Under the pieces are notes generated by a model. That model saw only the letters and a list, made by a program, of their open reading frames with translations. It was not told where the DNA came from and made no database searches. This document shows, one piece after another, positions 44,764 through 56,892 of a stretch of DNA of 64,000 nucleotides. Source of the DNA: Diphasiastrum complanatum (Eukaryota > Streptophyta > Lycopodiopsida > Lycopodiales > Lycopodiaceae). Where the stretch lies: assembly GCA_029204225.1 (NCBI GenBank), contig CM055111.1:48459594-48523593 (forward strand), written 5' to 3'. How positions within the stretch are numbered: the stretch's first letter is position 1; every line of letters starts with the position of its first letter. The position numbers and the translations under genes are program-made.

Positions 44764-45624
44764 TGATAAATTTTATAGTTTTTAGGACAATAATGACTAT
44801 ACTTTACAATCATAGAGAGTTATTGGTTGCTTAATCAATGAATCTATCAAGTTCTATACATTAGATCTTGATCTAGATTCACTACACTTGGATTTAAGCA
44901 AGAGCAATGGATCAACACATCATTTTTTAGTGAGAGCGGCCTCACACGTGTGGACTACTGTCCACTGTACGGCTTGCACCTGAAACAACAAGTTCAATGA
45001 TACTAGATAGCAATCATACATAAAAATCACAAGACAAATGACTAGAAATCTCACAAAAGTGTAGAGTGCAAAAGTCTCATCAATCTTCTTAGCAAAATGA
45101 TGATCCTTTTATGGATCAAGTACATCCATGAGTCTGGTACAGTCCAGCAGGCCTTCACACATGTGAAGAGTGCCACATCACTCAGATCTATCCATTTGAT
45201 CCATCCTTGATCCTTATCCAATAGTTGACCTTCTAGAATATGACTAAAATCCAAAAAGCTAGTCTCCTAGAATATAGGATTTTCCCTACAAAATAGGATC
45301 TAAGGAAAATGGTCAGCTCTTATCTTCTAGTACTCTATACACACGCGTGAACATCCACTTGCCATGTGGGAGCATTTACTCATGCACATGCAAGGAAAAG
45401 CTAATTTGTAGGTGACTAGTCAACTTGACTAAAAACTAGTCATTTCATGTTCACACTAACTAGAATGATACAAAATCAATTTGGATATATAAAAACATGA
45501 AAAGTACATCCTTTCACACGTGGAAACAGGCTCCACACGTGTGAAATCAGATCATCAACATATTCTAATGTTTGATCAATATTTACATGAACCAATGTCA
45601 AGTGAGAAGTGACAATTTTCAACA
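44764..45624 (-). repeat. Copia-minus 5' LTR
   Basis: The 861-bp intact LTR is followed by ATCTT. It serves as the uninterrupted reference for the left LTR. Confidence 0.92.
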
Positions 45625-45629
45625 ATCTT

Positions 45630-45990
45630 GATTGCTCATTTTCATTCATGTTCAAAGTGCTTTGTACTAGCAGATTAATTGTTTTGTAGATTAAATCATT
45701 TTATATGATTGGTAACACTAATCGATTTCTTGCTCTGATAACTACATTTGTTACAACTCTTTTGCAAAGTTAAATTCTATAATCAAGGTGATTTGTGCAT
45801 GGCCAGGGAATCGACTTAGTCGATCCAACAACTTAGAAGCTGTGATCAATCAAGTAGGACAAACGTCGAAGACTTCAAAGTAGGTTTGATTACTAAATTG
45901 ATAGACTTCGTTTCATGCACCGAGGATTCCTTGTTCCTACATTTTATTGCAACAGGCATTGAAGGTTGATCCAACTATCAAATCCCAGCA
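45630..45990 (+). repeat. Right part of the old copia LTR
   Basis: It continues from 39039 once copia-minus is removed, ends CCCAGCA, and is followed by TGGTATCAGAGC at 45991-46002. Confidence 0.7.
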
Positions 45991-46113
45991 TGGTATCAGA
46001 GCTCCTTCTCTGATTCCTAAAGGCAGGTCCAAAGCATATAGTGTAGACAATTTTTACTATTATTTTCAGTCAGATTAATCTTCTATATGCATATACTCAT
46101 CTTGAAATTCCAA

Positions 46114-48110
46114 ATGGATTCACAATCACAGTCTGCTCTAATGGTAGAGAAACTGGATGATTTGAATTACCATTTATGGAACTTCAAAATGAGAGTAGTA
46201 CTAATGGCCAAAGAACTATGGAAAATAGTTAGTGGAATCGAACTACTTCCCAGTGTCGATGAGCAATCCATTTTCAAATGGAAGTTCAAGGATGGCAAGG
46301 CTTTTGTCTTGATCACCCTTAACATCTCCAACACACAAATTGGTCATATCAGAAAAGCCCAATCATCGAAAGAAGCTTGGGATATATTGAGTACATTATA
46401 TGAAGTGAGAGATGTCACTTAGAAGCTACATCTGAGGAGAAAATTCTTCTCTCTCAGAATGTCAGATGGTGATTATGTTTAGAATCACATAAATGAATGT
46501 AAGACTCTAATGGATCAGACGGCAACAATAGGTTCAGTAATTGAAAACTCTGATGGTGTAATCACCTTATTGTCATACTTACCATCTTCCTATGAAAATT
46601 GGGTGGTGATGGTTTCCACACACTCAGACATCACATTATCCAAAGTCATAACTATGCTGCTGTAGGAGGAAACAAGAAGAGGTGGAGCATCGTCATTCTC
46701 CATCAACGACTCACAAGCATTATTCTCAAAGAAGAGCTCAAGAAAGAAACATAAGAAGAAAGTTGTTTGACAAACAACAATCAAAAGCAGTCACAGAAGT
46801 CCTAGAATCAACCACCTACTCAGAACAACAAGAAAAGACTCTTATCTAGTTACTTCAAGAGACCAAATCATGAGATCCAGGAATGTCGAGTCTTGAAGTT
46901 CAACAACGACAAGAAGAAAAAGCAGTTGAATCAACAAGCTCATGTATCCGACACCAAGCAGAAGATCGAAGATGATGATGAGCAGTAAGTCTTCATGGTG
47001 AGCAATCACCATGTCAAACAGTCAGAGGAGTGGTTCCTTGATTCTGAAGCTACACAACACATGACAAGCCATCAAGAATGGTTCATTGACTATTCATCCT
47101 ACAACACAAAGAAATTTGTTCACCTCGGAGACAACAGTTCCCACATAATTGAAGGTGGAGGTACTGTTAGGATGAATTTTTAGAATGAAATGTCAAAGCT
47201 TGTACCAAATGTATTGTATGTCCTGAACTTGACAACAAATCTGTTGTCTGTCATTTAAATCATAGATTTAGGACATAGGGTAGAGTTTCAGACAGATTCT
47301 TGTCAAATTCTTGATAAGATTAGGAGAGTTCTTGCACTCGAAAAGAGACAAAGATATCTCTATAGGCTTAGTCATTGTAATGTTGTGATTGATCGTGCTA
47401 CTTCGAGACCTTCAGCTTAGTTGTCAAGCACACCTCTCTTCGACTACTACTTTCTTATGCTGCTGCAGTAGATCTTGAGGTACACCAGATGGATGTACAA
47501 ACAACATTCCTCAATGGAGTTATCGAGGAAAACATCTACATGATCCAGCCAGAAGACTACATCCTCAATGGTCGAGAAGAACAGGTATGCAAACTCCATA
47601 AAGCTTTGTACAGTCTGAAACAATCTTCTAGAGCATGGTTTCATCGAATCAACACGTTCTTGATTGATCATGGATTCCAACCTAGCTCTGTAGACTGTAT
47701 TCTATATCTCAAAACTATTGATCAATTCTTTGTCATCATCACACTTTATGTGGATGATACGTTACTATTTGGCAACAATATTGCTTTGATAAAGGATACA
47801 AAGATGATGCTATCCCAAGAATTTGAGATGACAGATCTTGGAAAAGCACATTATTGTCTCGAGATTCAGATCCACAGAGACAGAAGCTAAAGACTTCTCT
47901 ATATCACCCAGCAGAGGTACTTTCATAATTTGCTGATGAAATTCAATTTCATGAATTGCAAGCCTGTACATAATTCCATGGATCCAGGTCTCAAATTATC
48001 CAAGGAACAGTGCCCTCATATAATGAGGAGAAGGCAAAAATGAAGGGGTATCATATCAGTCTATTATCGAAGTCCAATTATCTCAACCAGGCCAGATCTT
48101 GCATACTTTT
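46114..48110 (+). pseudogene. Old copia polyprotein relic
   Basis: Gag reads LDDLNYHLWNFKMRVVLMAK and WKFKDGKAFVLITLNI, with stops from about 46420. The protease has WFLDSEATQHM, where DSG has become DSE. Integrase is almost wholly deleted: the frame jumps near 47410-47480 to RT (MDVQTTFLNGVIEENIYMIQ, YVDDTLLFGNN), ending near ARPDLAYFYK. The gag is the same family as copia-A at 55267. Confidence 0.85.
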
Positions 48111-48311
48111 ACAAGTAGAGAAAATCCTCCAAATCCAAGGTAGAGTCTCCAAATGTCCTCCAAGCAACCTACAAGCTCCAAGATGCTCCCCAACTCCAAG
48201 CTAGGATGCCTCCACCTGCAATAAGAATCTACAAGCCTCCAAGGATCTCTCCTCCACCTGTGTCCCTACTCTTAAACACAAAGATAGATAAAAAAATTGG
48301 CCTCAAGTATT

Positions 48312-49136
48312 CACCACCCAACCATAACTAGATCCAAGCTCCAAGCAAGACCTATCTAGCACCCCCTTACTAAGCATAAATAAATCACAAGCATACCACC
48401 ACAGACTATAGCATACTCAAGATCCAAACCCTACTTATGTCCCATACCATAAGCAAGATTCAAACCCTAAGCATACTACACACAATAAAGTACTCTACAC
48501 ACTAGTAGCAACACTAGAGCATAAGCAAAGCAAGCAAGAGAGATCTCCCAATGGGCGCCCTACTACCCTCATATAGATGGCCCATGGACCCCCCCAGTGC
48601 ACTATGGAGTTCCATGCCCATCCAATGAGAGAGAGAGAAGCCTAGGGGAGTTAAAGGACCTCCAAGACCCTCCATAGGCTTATGGAAAGTCAAGAGACTC
48701 CTTCCATAACCTATGACTCTTTGAATGTCTTTCTTGTGAGATTTGGGAACTCATTGGACCCATTGGACCCATTGGAAGTGTGCCCTCCTACTAGGTCCCA
48801 ATGCCCAAGTTGTGCATGTATACTTTGGTCCTAGACCATTAAAGTGATATGGTTCAAGGTTGAGGCCCAAGGTTTTAGAAAAATAGTCATCTGATGACTT
48901 TCTAACACCTCTCTAGGTTCCATACCTCCATCCAAGGCATAGACACCTACCTGCCCTTAACCAAAGACACTAGTATTTTAATCTATCGCACCTATCCTTA
49001 ATCCTAAGGGTACCCCTTATCCAAGGGTCACGTGACTCCATACTTCCACCAAGTTATAGTCACTTGCCATTTAGCCCCCAGTACTAAATGGACCAATAGG
49101 GGTATGAAGTACTGCTAGTTACATAGGTATGTAACA
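48312..49136 (-). repeat. Gypsy-minus 3' LTR (arm of a long inverted repeat)
   Basis: The minus strand starts TGTTACATACCTATGTAAC. The same sequence lies in plus orientation at 49794-50659. The LTR probably extends left to about 48106, where GGAG-rich DNA ends against the copia relic. Confidence 0.8.
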
Positions 49137-49399
49137 TTCCTTTCTCCTAAATTTAAATTTTTTCTTGTGGGGAAAAATTTGAAAAATTCTTTTGGAGATC
49201 AGCCTCCTTTTCCTAGGTATTCTCCTCTTCTGATTTGCCCTTCCACCTGGCTGAAAATTCCCAAAGCACTCTACTCTGTAGAGTCCTCTACTGGCTATTA
49301 ACAATCACCTTGAGTTTAGGTGGTCCACTCACGGACTCATCACGAAGAAGTTCCACTAGATCTTCTACAAGGACCAAGGTCTCCCCAACCCCCAACGAG

Positions 49400-49793
49400 G
49401 GTTTCAACTTACTAACGTGGAAAACATGATAACGTTAGCTGGAAGGTCTAGTTTGTATTGACCTTCTTTATCATTTGGATAACCTTAAAATATACCTAGG
49501 CGCCAACTTTGCACACTTAAAAGTTTTCAAACCCCTAGATTGACTAGGGATTCTCAAAAACACCCAATCGTTGACCATGAATACCTTGTGCTTCCGAGAT
49601 AGATCAACATAGTGCCTTTCCCCATCTTGGGCACTTCTTATGCTATCTTTAGCTAGCTGTAACATTTATTGCATATCCGCAAGGAAATCAGCTGCGACTT
49701 GCACATGTAGGTTTTTCATGCCAACAATAAGTAGTGATCGAGGTTGAAAACCATACATAAGCATGAAAGGACTGAATCCGGTCGTTACATACC
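49400..49793 (-). pseudogene. Gypsy-minus integrase C-terminus
   Basis: It reads GFSPFMLMYGFQPRS from 49785 and then QLAKDSIRSAQDGERHYVDL and KCAKLAPRYILRLSK, the conserved tail after the integrase core. A stop near 49666 interrupts it. Confidence 0.75.
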
Positions 49794-50659
49794 TATGTAA
49801 CTAGCAGTACTTCAGACTCCTATTGGTCCATTTAGTGTTGGGGGCTAAATGGCAAGTTATCCTTGGATAAGGATTACCCTTAGGATTAAGGGTATGTGCC
49901 TTTGGATAAGGGCAGGCAAGTGACTATACCTTGGTCGGAGGTATGAAGTCACATGACCCTTGGATAAGGGATACCCTTAGGATTAAGGGTAGGTGTCTTA
50001 GATAAAGGTACTAGTGTCCTTGGTTAAGGTCACATAGGTGTCTATGCCTTGGATGGAGGTATGGAACCTAGAGAGGTGTTAGAATGTCATTGGATGACTA
50101 TTTTTCTAAACCTTGGGCCTCAACCTTTAACCATATGACTTTAATGGTCTAGGACCAAAGCAAACATGCACAACTTGGGCATTGGGACCTAGTAGGAGAG
50201 TGCACTTCCAATGGGTCTAATGAGTTTCCAACTCCCACAAGAAAGACATTCAAAGAGTCATAGATTATGGAAGGAGTCTCTTGACTTTCCATAAGCCTAT
50301 GGAGGTTCTTTAACTCCCCTAGGCTTCTCCCTCTCTCATTGGATGGGCATGGAACTCCATAGTGTACTGGAGGGGTCCATGGGCCATCTATATGAGGGTA
50401 GTAGGGTGCCCATTGGGAGGGGAGAGATCTCTCTTGCTTGCTTTGCTTATGCTCTAGTGTTGCTACTAGTGTGTAGTGTACTTTCTTGTGTGTAGTATGC
50501 TTAGGGTCTGGATCTTGTTTATGGTATGGGACATAAGTAGGGTTTGGATCTTGAGTATGCTATAGTCTGTTGTGGTATGCTTGTGATTTGTTTATCGTTA
50601 GCAAGGGGGTGCTAGATAGGTCTTGCTTGGAGCTTGGATCTAGCTATGGTTGGGTGGTG
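49794..50659 (+). repeat. Inverted LTR copy fused to integrase
   Basis: The sequence starts GTTACATACCTATG (the initial T of the LTR is missing), matches 48312-49136 in reverse, and stops inside the LTR at GGGTGGTGG. The next bases read CCTAAGATGAAAAG, already integrase, so gag, protease and RT are skipped. Confidence 0.8.
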
Positions 50660-52048
50660 GGTGGCCTAAGATGAAAAGTCAGGTAGAGGCCTATGTACTT
50701 AAATGTACCAAGTGCCAGTTAAATAAAGTAGAGAGGCTAAAAGCTAGTGGCCTATTACATCCTTTAGATATTCCTACCGAAAAGTGGAAAAATATATCTA
50801 TGGATTTTGTGGTCGGGTTCCACGTACAAGGAGGGGCCACGATTCGATTTGGGTCATTGTTGATAGACTTACGAAGTTTGCTCAATTTATCCCAACAAAA
50901 ACTACTGTTAAAGCTTCAGAACTAGCTCAACTGTTTGTTGAGAAGTTTTTTCGACTATACAAGGCTGCCTTGCGATATTGTTAGTGACTGTGACTCAAAA
51001 TTCACTGAGAATGTTTGGCAAGCAGTGTTTGAAAAGTTGGAAACAACTTTAAGTATGAGTTGTACATATCATCCAAAATTAGACGATCAAACATAAAGGA
51101 CCAATCAAACAATGGGAGATATGCTTCAAGTGTGAAAAATACAAAAAATATGCTTGGTCAAGGCCAAATCTATGTATATAGGATGATTACACATGTGTGG
51201 AGCCTGTTTCCATGTTTGAAATAAATGTACTTTTCATGTAGTACAATCATATAGCTCGTACATATAGTTTAAATCAAGTTCTATTGGCTAAAAAGGCCAA
51301 AGTCATGCTTTTTAGTCATATGCCACATGGCATCAATCTAGAGATTGCATGAAGCCACATCATGAGATTAGGTGTCAAATCCCATGTGTAGAGGTCTGCT
51401 CACACGTGTGGAATAGGCTGAGGAAGTTGAGTTTGCACTTCTAGAAGAGTTTTCACTAGTTCTCTATACAGCAGAAAAATGGACCAAAAGTGCTCAAAAT
51501 AGAAGGTTTTGTCCAAGTGTCAATTTTGCATAATGAATCATCACATGAAAAAGCACCCTCACACATGTGAGATTAGAGGGATGATCAGTACCACGAGCTC
51601 CCACTTTTTGTATATATAGAGCCACATTTGGCCATAATCATTAAGCAACACCAATCTTGGTTTTGGAGGCAATTCTTGTCAATTTCATCATTTGTCTTGA
51701 TTTTTCTTAATAGTTTTGAGTTCCTATCATATTGTACTTTGATTTCAGCCTAGAGTCCATACTCTGACAGATTTTCACACGTGTGAAACTATCAAGTACA
51801 ATTCACTTTCATTTATGATTGTTCTTGTTAGATTTTCTCATCTAAATTTGATCTAAATTGATCTAAATCTTGTGTAGATTGGTATATCAATTGTATCTAA
51901 CATCCAATCACTCTTGTGGATCATTTTAGGATCCATTCTTGGTCCAATTTTGCAGATTTTTCACATCAAGCATATGTGGGCCATCTGCAGTATGATTGAG
52001 AACAATACCTTCCACTTTTGGAATTTGCATATAACAGTGCAAAACATT
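50660..52048 (+). pseudogene. Inverted integrase copy, split by a solo LTR
   Basis: The plus strand reads WPKMKSQVEAYVLKCTKCQL, KNISMDFVVGF, IVSDCDSKFTENVW and GDMLQ up to 51130, then AYVGH and EFAYNSAKHLG from 51971, interrupted by the solo LTR 51131-51965. It mirrors the minus-strand integrase at 52075-52600. Confidence 0.78.
51131..51965 (+). mobile_element. Solo LTR, 835 bp, with TCAAG duplication
   Basis: It starts TGTGAAAAATAC and ends TTTTTCACA, with TCAAG at 51126-51130 and 51966-51970. It has two CACACGTGTG palindromes (51401-51410, 51776-51785). The LTR family is not otherwise present in the window. Confidence 0.88.
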
Positions 52049-52151
52049 TAGGCTATGTATGGTTTTCAACCTGAATGTTTTGCACTGTTATATGCAAATT
52101 CCACCAGTGGAAGGTACTGTTCCCAATCAAATAGACGATGGCCCACATATG
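51971..52151. repeat. Palindrome at the head of two integrase copies
   Basis: The arms are 51971-52048 and 52074-52151 (CATATGTGGGCCATC ... GATGGCCCACATATG) with a spacer of about 25 bp. If the solo LTR is ignored, the inverted repeat continues out to about 50660 and 52600. Confidence 0.88.
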
Positions 52152-54022
52152 CTCATAGCATATCCTTCATCGTCTGATTGGTCCTTTCCGTTTGACCGTC
52201 TGATTCCGGATGATCTGTAGAACTCACACTTAAAGTTGTTTCCAGCTTTTTGGGTCACGGTCATTGACAATATCGCAAGGCAACCCGTATAGTCGAAAAA
52301 GCTTCTCAACAAATAGTTGAGCTAGTTCTGAAGCATTAACAATAGTTTTTGTTGGAATAAATTGAGCAAACTTCATAAGTCTATCAACAACGGCCCAAAC
52401 CGAATCGTGGCCCTTCCCTGTACATGGAAGCCCGACCACAAAATCCATAGATATACTTTCCCACTTTCCGGTAGGAATATCTAAAGGATGTAATAGGCCA
52501 CTAGCTTTTTGTGTCTCTACTTTATTTAACTGGCACTTAGTACATTCAAGTACATAGGCCTCTACCTGACTTTTCATCTAAGGCAACCAAAATTGCCTTC
52601 GAACTAAGTCAAGTGTTCTTTGTATACCCGGATGCGCATGGACTATCATGACACTCATGCAAGATTTGGGCCCTTACAGTGTCATTCTCCGGTACACACA
52701 CCTTTCCTTTATGAAACAAAATCCTATTTCGAATTAGAAAATCCATTTAAGTCTTTCCCTGATTCGAGGAATCTTGCAAACCTGAATCGACCCCCGAAAG
52801 TACTTGTTGCCAGTACTTTCCAAAAAAGGGATCGGACTCATATAGTCCTTGAAGAGACTGAAACAACCCCGGTTCAATAACAGTAAAGCACAACTGATTA
52901 ATAATTGGTAACCGACTCAAAGCATCCGCTAGAGTATTTTGACTTCCTTTACAATAACGTATAGAAAAGTCAAAGATTTGCATCAGCTCAGCCCATCTAT
53001 CTTGCCTCCCCTTTAAATCTATAGCATCACAAAAATATCGAAGAGTCTGATGATCCGTCAAAACTTCAAATCTGGCTCCATACAAATAATGTCGCCAAGC
53101 TCATTGGGTATATTCATGGCATTTATGTTAAGTTCTTCATCATTGCAGCAAGTGATATCATTATGAAAACGTAAATAAACTCTGAAATCGGAATTCTTCA
53201 TAATAGAATTAAGTTTCTGTTTAGAATAAGGGTTAACATTTTTAGTGTCAACTCTTAAACTAGCCTTGATCTTAATTAAAGAATTCTCATGCATAAAAGA
53301 TAAAGATTTTTCAACAAAATCAATTTTCAATGACTTGTTCTTATCAAAATGCCATTGTTGCCCGAGAACAATATCTACATTAGCTAATGCAACAGCATGG
53401 AATTCTAGTTTTTCAGAATAATCCTAAATGTGCAATTCTACATCAAGAACAACAAAATCCATCAAATCGGAATCACTTCCCGAAGCCATTGTCACACGCT
53501 ATTTTTTTTCTCACTTTTTCTGGTAGGAAGGTTTAGCGTCTGCACCAAATTTACATTAATAAAGTTATGAGTGGATCCCGTGTCAAAAATAACATTAACA
53601 ACTTGATTATTAACTTTACCTTTAATGCAAATAAGATCATTAGGTCCAAAAACTAGAGAACTAAAGAAACAAACATCCATCTCATTACTTCAAGATAGAT
53701 TATCTGAGGTTGAAGCTTGTTTTTTGATGCAATTATGTGCAAGGTGACCCTCGCCATTGCACTTGACGCACGGGTTCTTCTTACGAGCTTCAGCTTTATC
53801 AATGCCACCTTGATGGTTTTTAAAGTTTTTCTTGGTTTTCTTAGGATTGTTGGAATTGGGATGTGCTTCACTAATAGCTTCCCTATCCTTCATCTTAAAT
53901 TGAAAACTTTTTTTTTGCTCATTAGGTTGTTGGCCCCTAGGTGGCTTAGGTGTGTCATCAAAGTATTTTGCAGCCCTAATAGCATCTTCTAGGGTTTTTG
54001 GATGATTCCTACGAACATCCAC
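52075..54022 (-). pseudogene. Gypsy-minus gag, protease, RNase H and integrase
   Basis: 54022-53690: gag tail with knuckle CVKCNGEGHLAHNC. 53680-53492: protease with FDTGSTHNF (DTG active site). 53085-52747: RNase H (LTDHQTLRYFCD, TLADALSRLP). 52577-52230: integrase (CTKCQLNKVETQKAS, MDFVVGLPCTGKG, IVNDRDPK), then a deletion. RT is absent between about 53090 and 53330: MKIDFVEKSLSF abuts YLYGARFEVLT. Several frames are broken. Confidence 0.85.
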
Positions 54023-54038
54023 TTGATAATCTTATGGT

Positions 54039-54043
54039 AACCC
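54039..54043. repeat. Left flank of copia-A (AACCC)
   Basis: This is the expected 5-bp target copy before the LTR. Its partner would lie beyond the window. Confidence 0.4.
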
Positions 54044-55110
54044 TGTTGGATTTGTCTCCTCTACTCCTCCAAATCCCATTTTTAGTCTGCCTCCATTCAT
54101 CCTGCATATTTATTTGTGTTGTCATGCAGTCTACATATTTACATGCAAAATCTCACAAGCGATGAAAAGACGAAAAGCAAAGGCTGACGACACACCCTTT
54201 TCACACTCACCCCATGCAGCTGCGCTAACAGACTGACAACGATTGCAGCCACCCACAATCTCTTACAGACAACACATCCACCTTGTACTTTCTTCATCTG
54301 CACACCTACAACATTACGTATATAGATACTGATCAACAATGATCATACGTGCTGATCAAGAGGTCGAATATTGGACGATCGAGTCCTGACGAAAAAGATG
54401 AGCAGATGAGAGTGTATGTAAATTTGCATTAGAAGCTTATCAACAAGACAAACAGAGTAGATGCCTTGTGCATTGATTCTTTATTGTCAACAATAAGGTT
54501 TTATTCCTTTACAGATTGAATAAGCTTTGTAGGACACACGGTTTCGTCCGCTATTGTCTTGTGCTCTACCGCATTATTGACATGTATACTTGATATACTT
54601 AATTTGATATAGTTCTTTGTTCTGCGTTCAGATCTGTGTAAATATTGCTATGCTTATTATTCATTCTGTCTGATCTTTCTAGTTGCTCTTTCTGGTAATA
54701 GACGACTAGCATTTAGTCTTGTCTTTTGCAAATCTTTCGCGAGTAATTATCAGTTGAGCACAGTCAAGCTCTTCGCGAATCATTCGCGACACATAATTTG
54801 TCTTGCTATTTGCGACAAATTATTCTTTTGATGCTTTATTTATTAATGTTTGGCTGCGTATTCAAGAACGATCGTGATTTTCATCACTAATGTTCTGCTC
54901 ATTCTGATAGGCGTAGTCATGCTTATGGAGAGAGTCGTATAGCTCATTCTATTGTGCACAAACACTTTCTGTTCGAGTTCGTTTCTCGTTTGTGTTTCGT
55001 CGTTCGAGTTCATTTCTCGTTCGTGTTCGTCTTACCCCTTTGAGCTAATTTCCGCTTCTAACATACGACACCTTTCTCAACTCGTTTTTTTTTTTCATCT
55101 CTCTCCAACA
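54044..55110 (+). repeat. Copia-A 5' LTR, 1067 bp
   Basis: It starts TGTTGGATTTGTCTCC within the gypsy gag and ends CTCTCCAACA. The primer site TGGTATCAAAGC follows at 55111-55122, one base off the usual iMet site. Confidence 0.82.
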
Positions 55111-55266
55111 TGGTATCAAAGCTATTTTCATAGCTTGATAAGCTTCCATAGTACAAGACTCTACTAGCCGATAGAGTAACTGTTTACTTGTTTTATATTT
55201 TCAGTATCATATTTTCATACTTAAGTCACTGATAGTTTCTCCTATCACTCAGACTAATTCTTCCAC

Positions 55267-55911
55267 ATGGATTTCCAAAGGAAAGCCACTCCTATCATGG
55301 ACAAGCTTGATGGAGCCAATTACCATCTGTGGAAATTTAAGATGAAAACTGTACTAATGACAAAAAAATTGTACGACGTTGTTACAGGTGCAAAAGGGAA
55401 ATCCGAAGCAGACGACGCAGCAATTGCCAGATGGAAGCTGAAGGATGGAAAGGCTTTCATGTTGATCATTCTCAACATCACGCAGGTCAGCACAAGGAAC
55501 AGTCGAATCCACAGACAAAGACGAAGCTGTTCTACAGATACTGCAAACGAAACAACCGCGAAATACAAGACTACCGAATACTTCAAGCAAAGACCAACAA
55601 CAAGGGGCAGTCGAATCAAGTGACAAATGCAGCTGCAGAAGCTCCACAGCCTATTCAAGAAGCAGATCATGATGCCTTCATGACCAGCCATCAAGGAGCA
55701 TCTGGTGACAGTTCTTGGTTCCTAGATTTCAGAGCCACTCAGCATATGACTAGCCTCATTGGCTGTTTCGAGTCCTATACACCTTACAATACCCAGAAAT
55801 ATGTCCGCACATAGGCTATCAAAGGTAAAGGCATTATAAGATTAAGCTTTGCTAGTGATCAGTCTAAGCTACTCTCTAAAGTCCTTTATGTGCCAAATTT
55901 ATCTACAAATC
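55267..55911 (+). pseudogene. Copia-A gag-protease relic, cut by copia-B
   Basis: Gag starts MDFQRKATPIMDKLDGANYH and WKFKMKTVLMTKKL, then at about 55487 jumps by deletion to the knuckle region in another frame (FYRYCKRNNREIQDY, with knuckle residues lost). The protease reads WFLDFRATQHM, with DSG changed to DFR. It ends at LSTNL at 55911 where the copia-B LTR begins. The rest would lie beyond copia-B. Confidence 0.8.
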
Positions 55912-56194
55912 TGTGAAGAATTGAAAAAGATTATCTATGTTAGATATAGGGGTCTTATGTTTTTTACATCAAGCATCTAGGTGTAGGATGTTGATAGGAA
56001 TAAATTTGGCATAGATGGCAAATTATGTATTTCCATTTGTAATGCCACTATTGAGCCAAAATAGAGTAAGAGGCTAAACTCGTGCCAATTAGAGTGTAGA
56101 CAAGTGTAATACTTTTGTTTGATGAATTCCAAGAGGCCCAATAGGATTTAGAGGTGGAACCATGTGAGGTCCAATAAGAAATTGAGGTGTGCTT

Positions 56195-56199
56195 GAATA
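56195..56199. repeat. Left target duplication of copia-C (GAATA)
   Basis: It is repeated at 62349-62353. The sister LTR at 39971-39990 reads CCTTGAATATAGTCCAATAG without interruption. Confidence 0.93.
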
Positions 56200-56880
56200 T
56201 GTTAAAAATTCACAATTCTAGCTTGACTAGTTTTGGTCATATGACTTGTAAATAGTTAGATGGTCATGATGTGGCTTGTCACACGTGCCAAATAGCATAG
56301 GATTCCATTCATAAGGATGTTCTCAAGTAGACCTAAGTGTTAGAACCTTTGGAATGAGTCTAAATTATGCTTAGATACAAGGGAGAAAAAATAGGAACTA
56401 TTTTTGGTAATTTTTGCATTGTTGAAGGATCTCCAAGATTCCAACCCTAACTTGGTAGGGATGAAAGATCCACCAAAATTAGCATTAGGGATAGGTTTAG
56501 GGCTACTCATACCTGCCCAAAACCGTGATGGATCATGTATATATAGGTGATGATATCTCACCAAAATCAATCAAGCAATTTCATGTTTTTTCTCTCATAA
56601 TGGTGCAATTGCTCTCTATGTTCATAATTGTTTGAGTACTTGTGATTACTAATGATTATAGGATTGAATGTAGGTCTGGTGTACAGTACTCAGACTGTGG
56701 GAGGCCGTACTTTCACACGTGTGAAGCCTTCTTCAAGGATTTGGGCCATTTAGTGAGGTTCAAGCATAGAGTTTGATGGATTTTGATGGTTCAACTTGTG
56801 CTAATCTTATGAAATCATAATCTATTGTTTCCCTCATCATTTCAAGTGTTTTAGGATCCTTATTTGCTGTAATTTTTACA
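56200..56880 (+). repeat. Copia-C 5' LTR
   Basis: The 681-bp LTR contains TATATATAGG near 56538-56547, a possible TATA box, and CACACGTGTG at 56714-56723. Transcription presumably starts downstream of the TATA. Confidence 0.93.
56545..56552 (+). promoter_or_regulatory. Possible TATA box in the copia-C LTR
   Basis: GTATATATAGGTG lies in the middle of the LTR, the usual place of the U3/R border. It is conserved in the 3' LTR near 62005. Position is approximate. Confidence 0.4.
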
Positions 56881-56892
56881 TGGTATCAGAGC
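56881..56892 (+). other. Copia-C primer-binding site (tRNA-iMet)
   Basis: It reads TGGTATCAGAGC, directly after the 5' LTR. Confidence 0.95.

Larger units (their letters stand above)
39040..45624 (-). mobile_element. Copia-minus: Ty1/copia element with a solo LTR in one LTR
   Basis: The right LTR (44764-45624, 861 bp) and left LTR (39040-40643, 1604 bp with a 737-bp insert) both start TGATAAATTTTA and end TTTTCAACA on the plus strand. The primer site TGGTATCAGAGC is at 44752-44763 (minus) and the purine tract GTGAGGAGGAG at 40644-40654. Coding is gag-protease-integrase-RT-RNase H, the copia order. The polyprotein is broken, so the element is dead. Confidence 0.93.
48106..54043 (-). mobile_element. 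Gypsy-minus: rearranged Ty3/gypsy with an inverted partial copy of itself
   Basis: Read on the minus strand: gag tail (54022-53690), protease, a segment lacking RT, RNase H, integrase (to about 52075), then a foreign block (49794-52074), then integrase C-terminus resuming with GFSPFMLMYGFQPRS (49785 to 49471), a purine tract AGGAGAAAGGAA (49137-49150), and an LTR starting at 49136. The foreign block is a plus-strand LTR fused straight to integrase. The 5' part is cut by copia-A at 54044. Confidence 0.8.
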
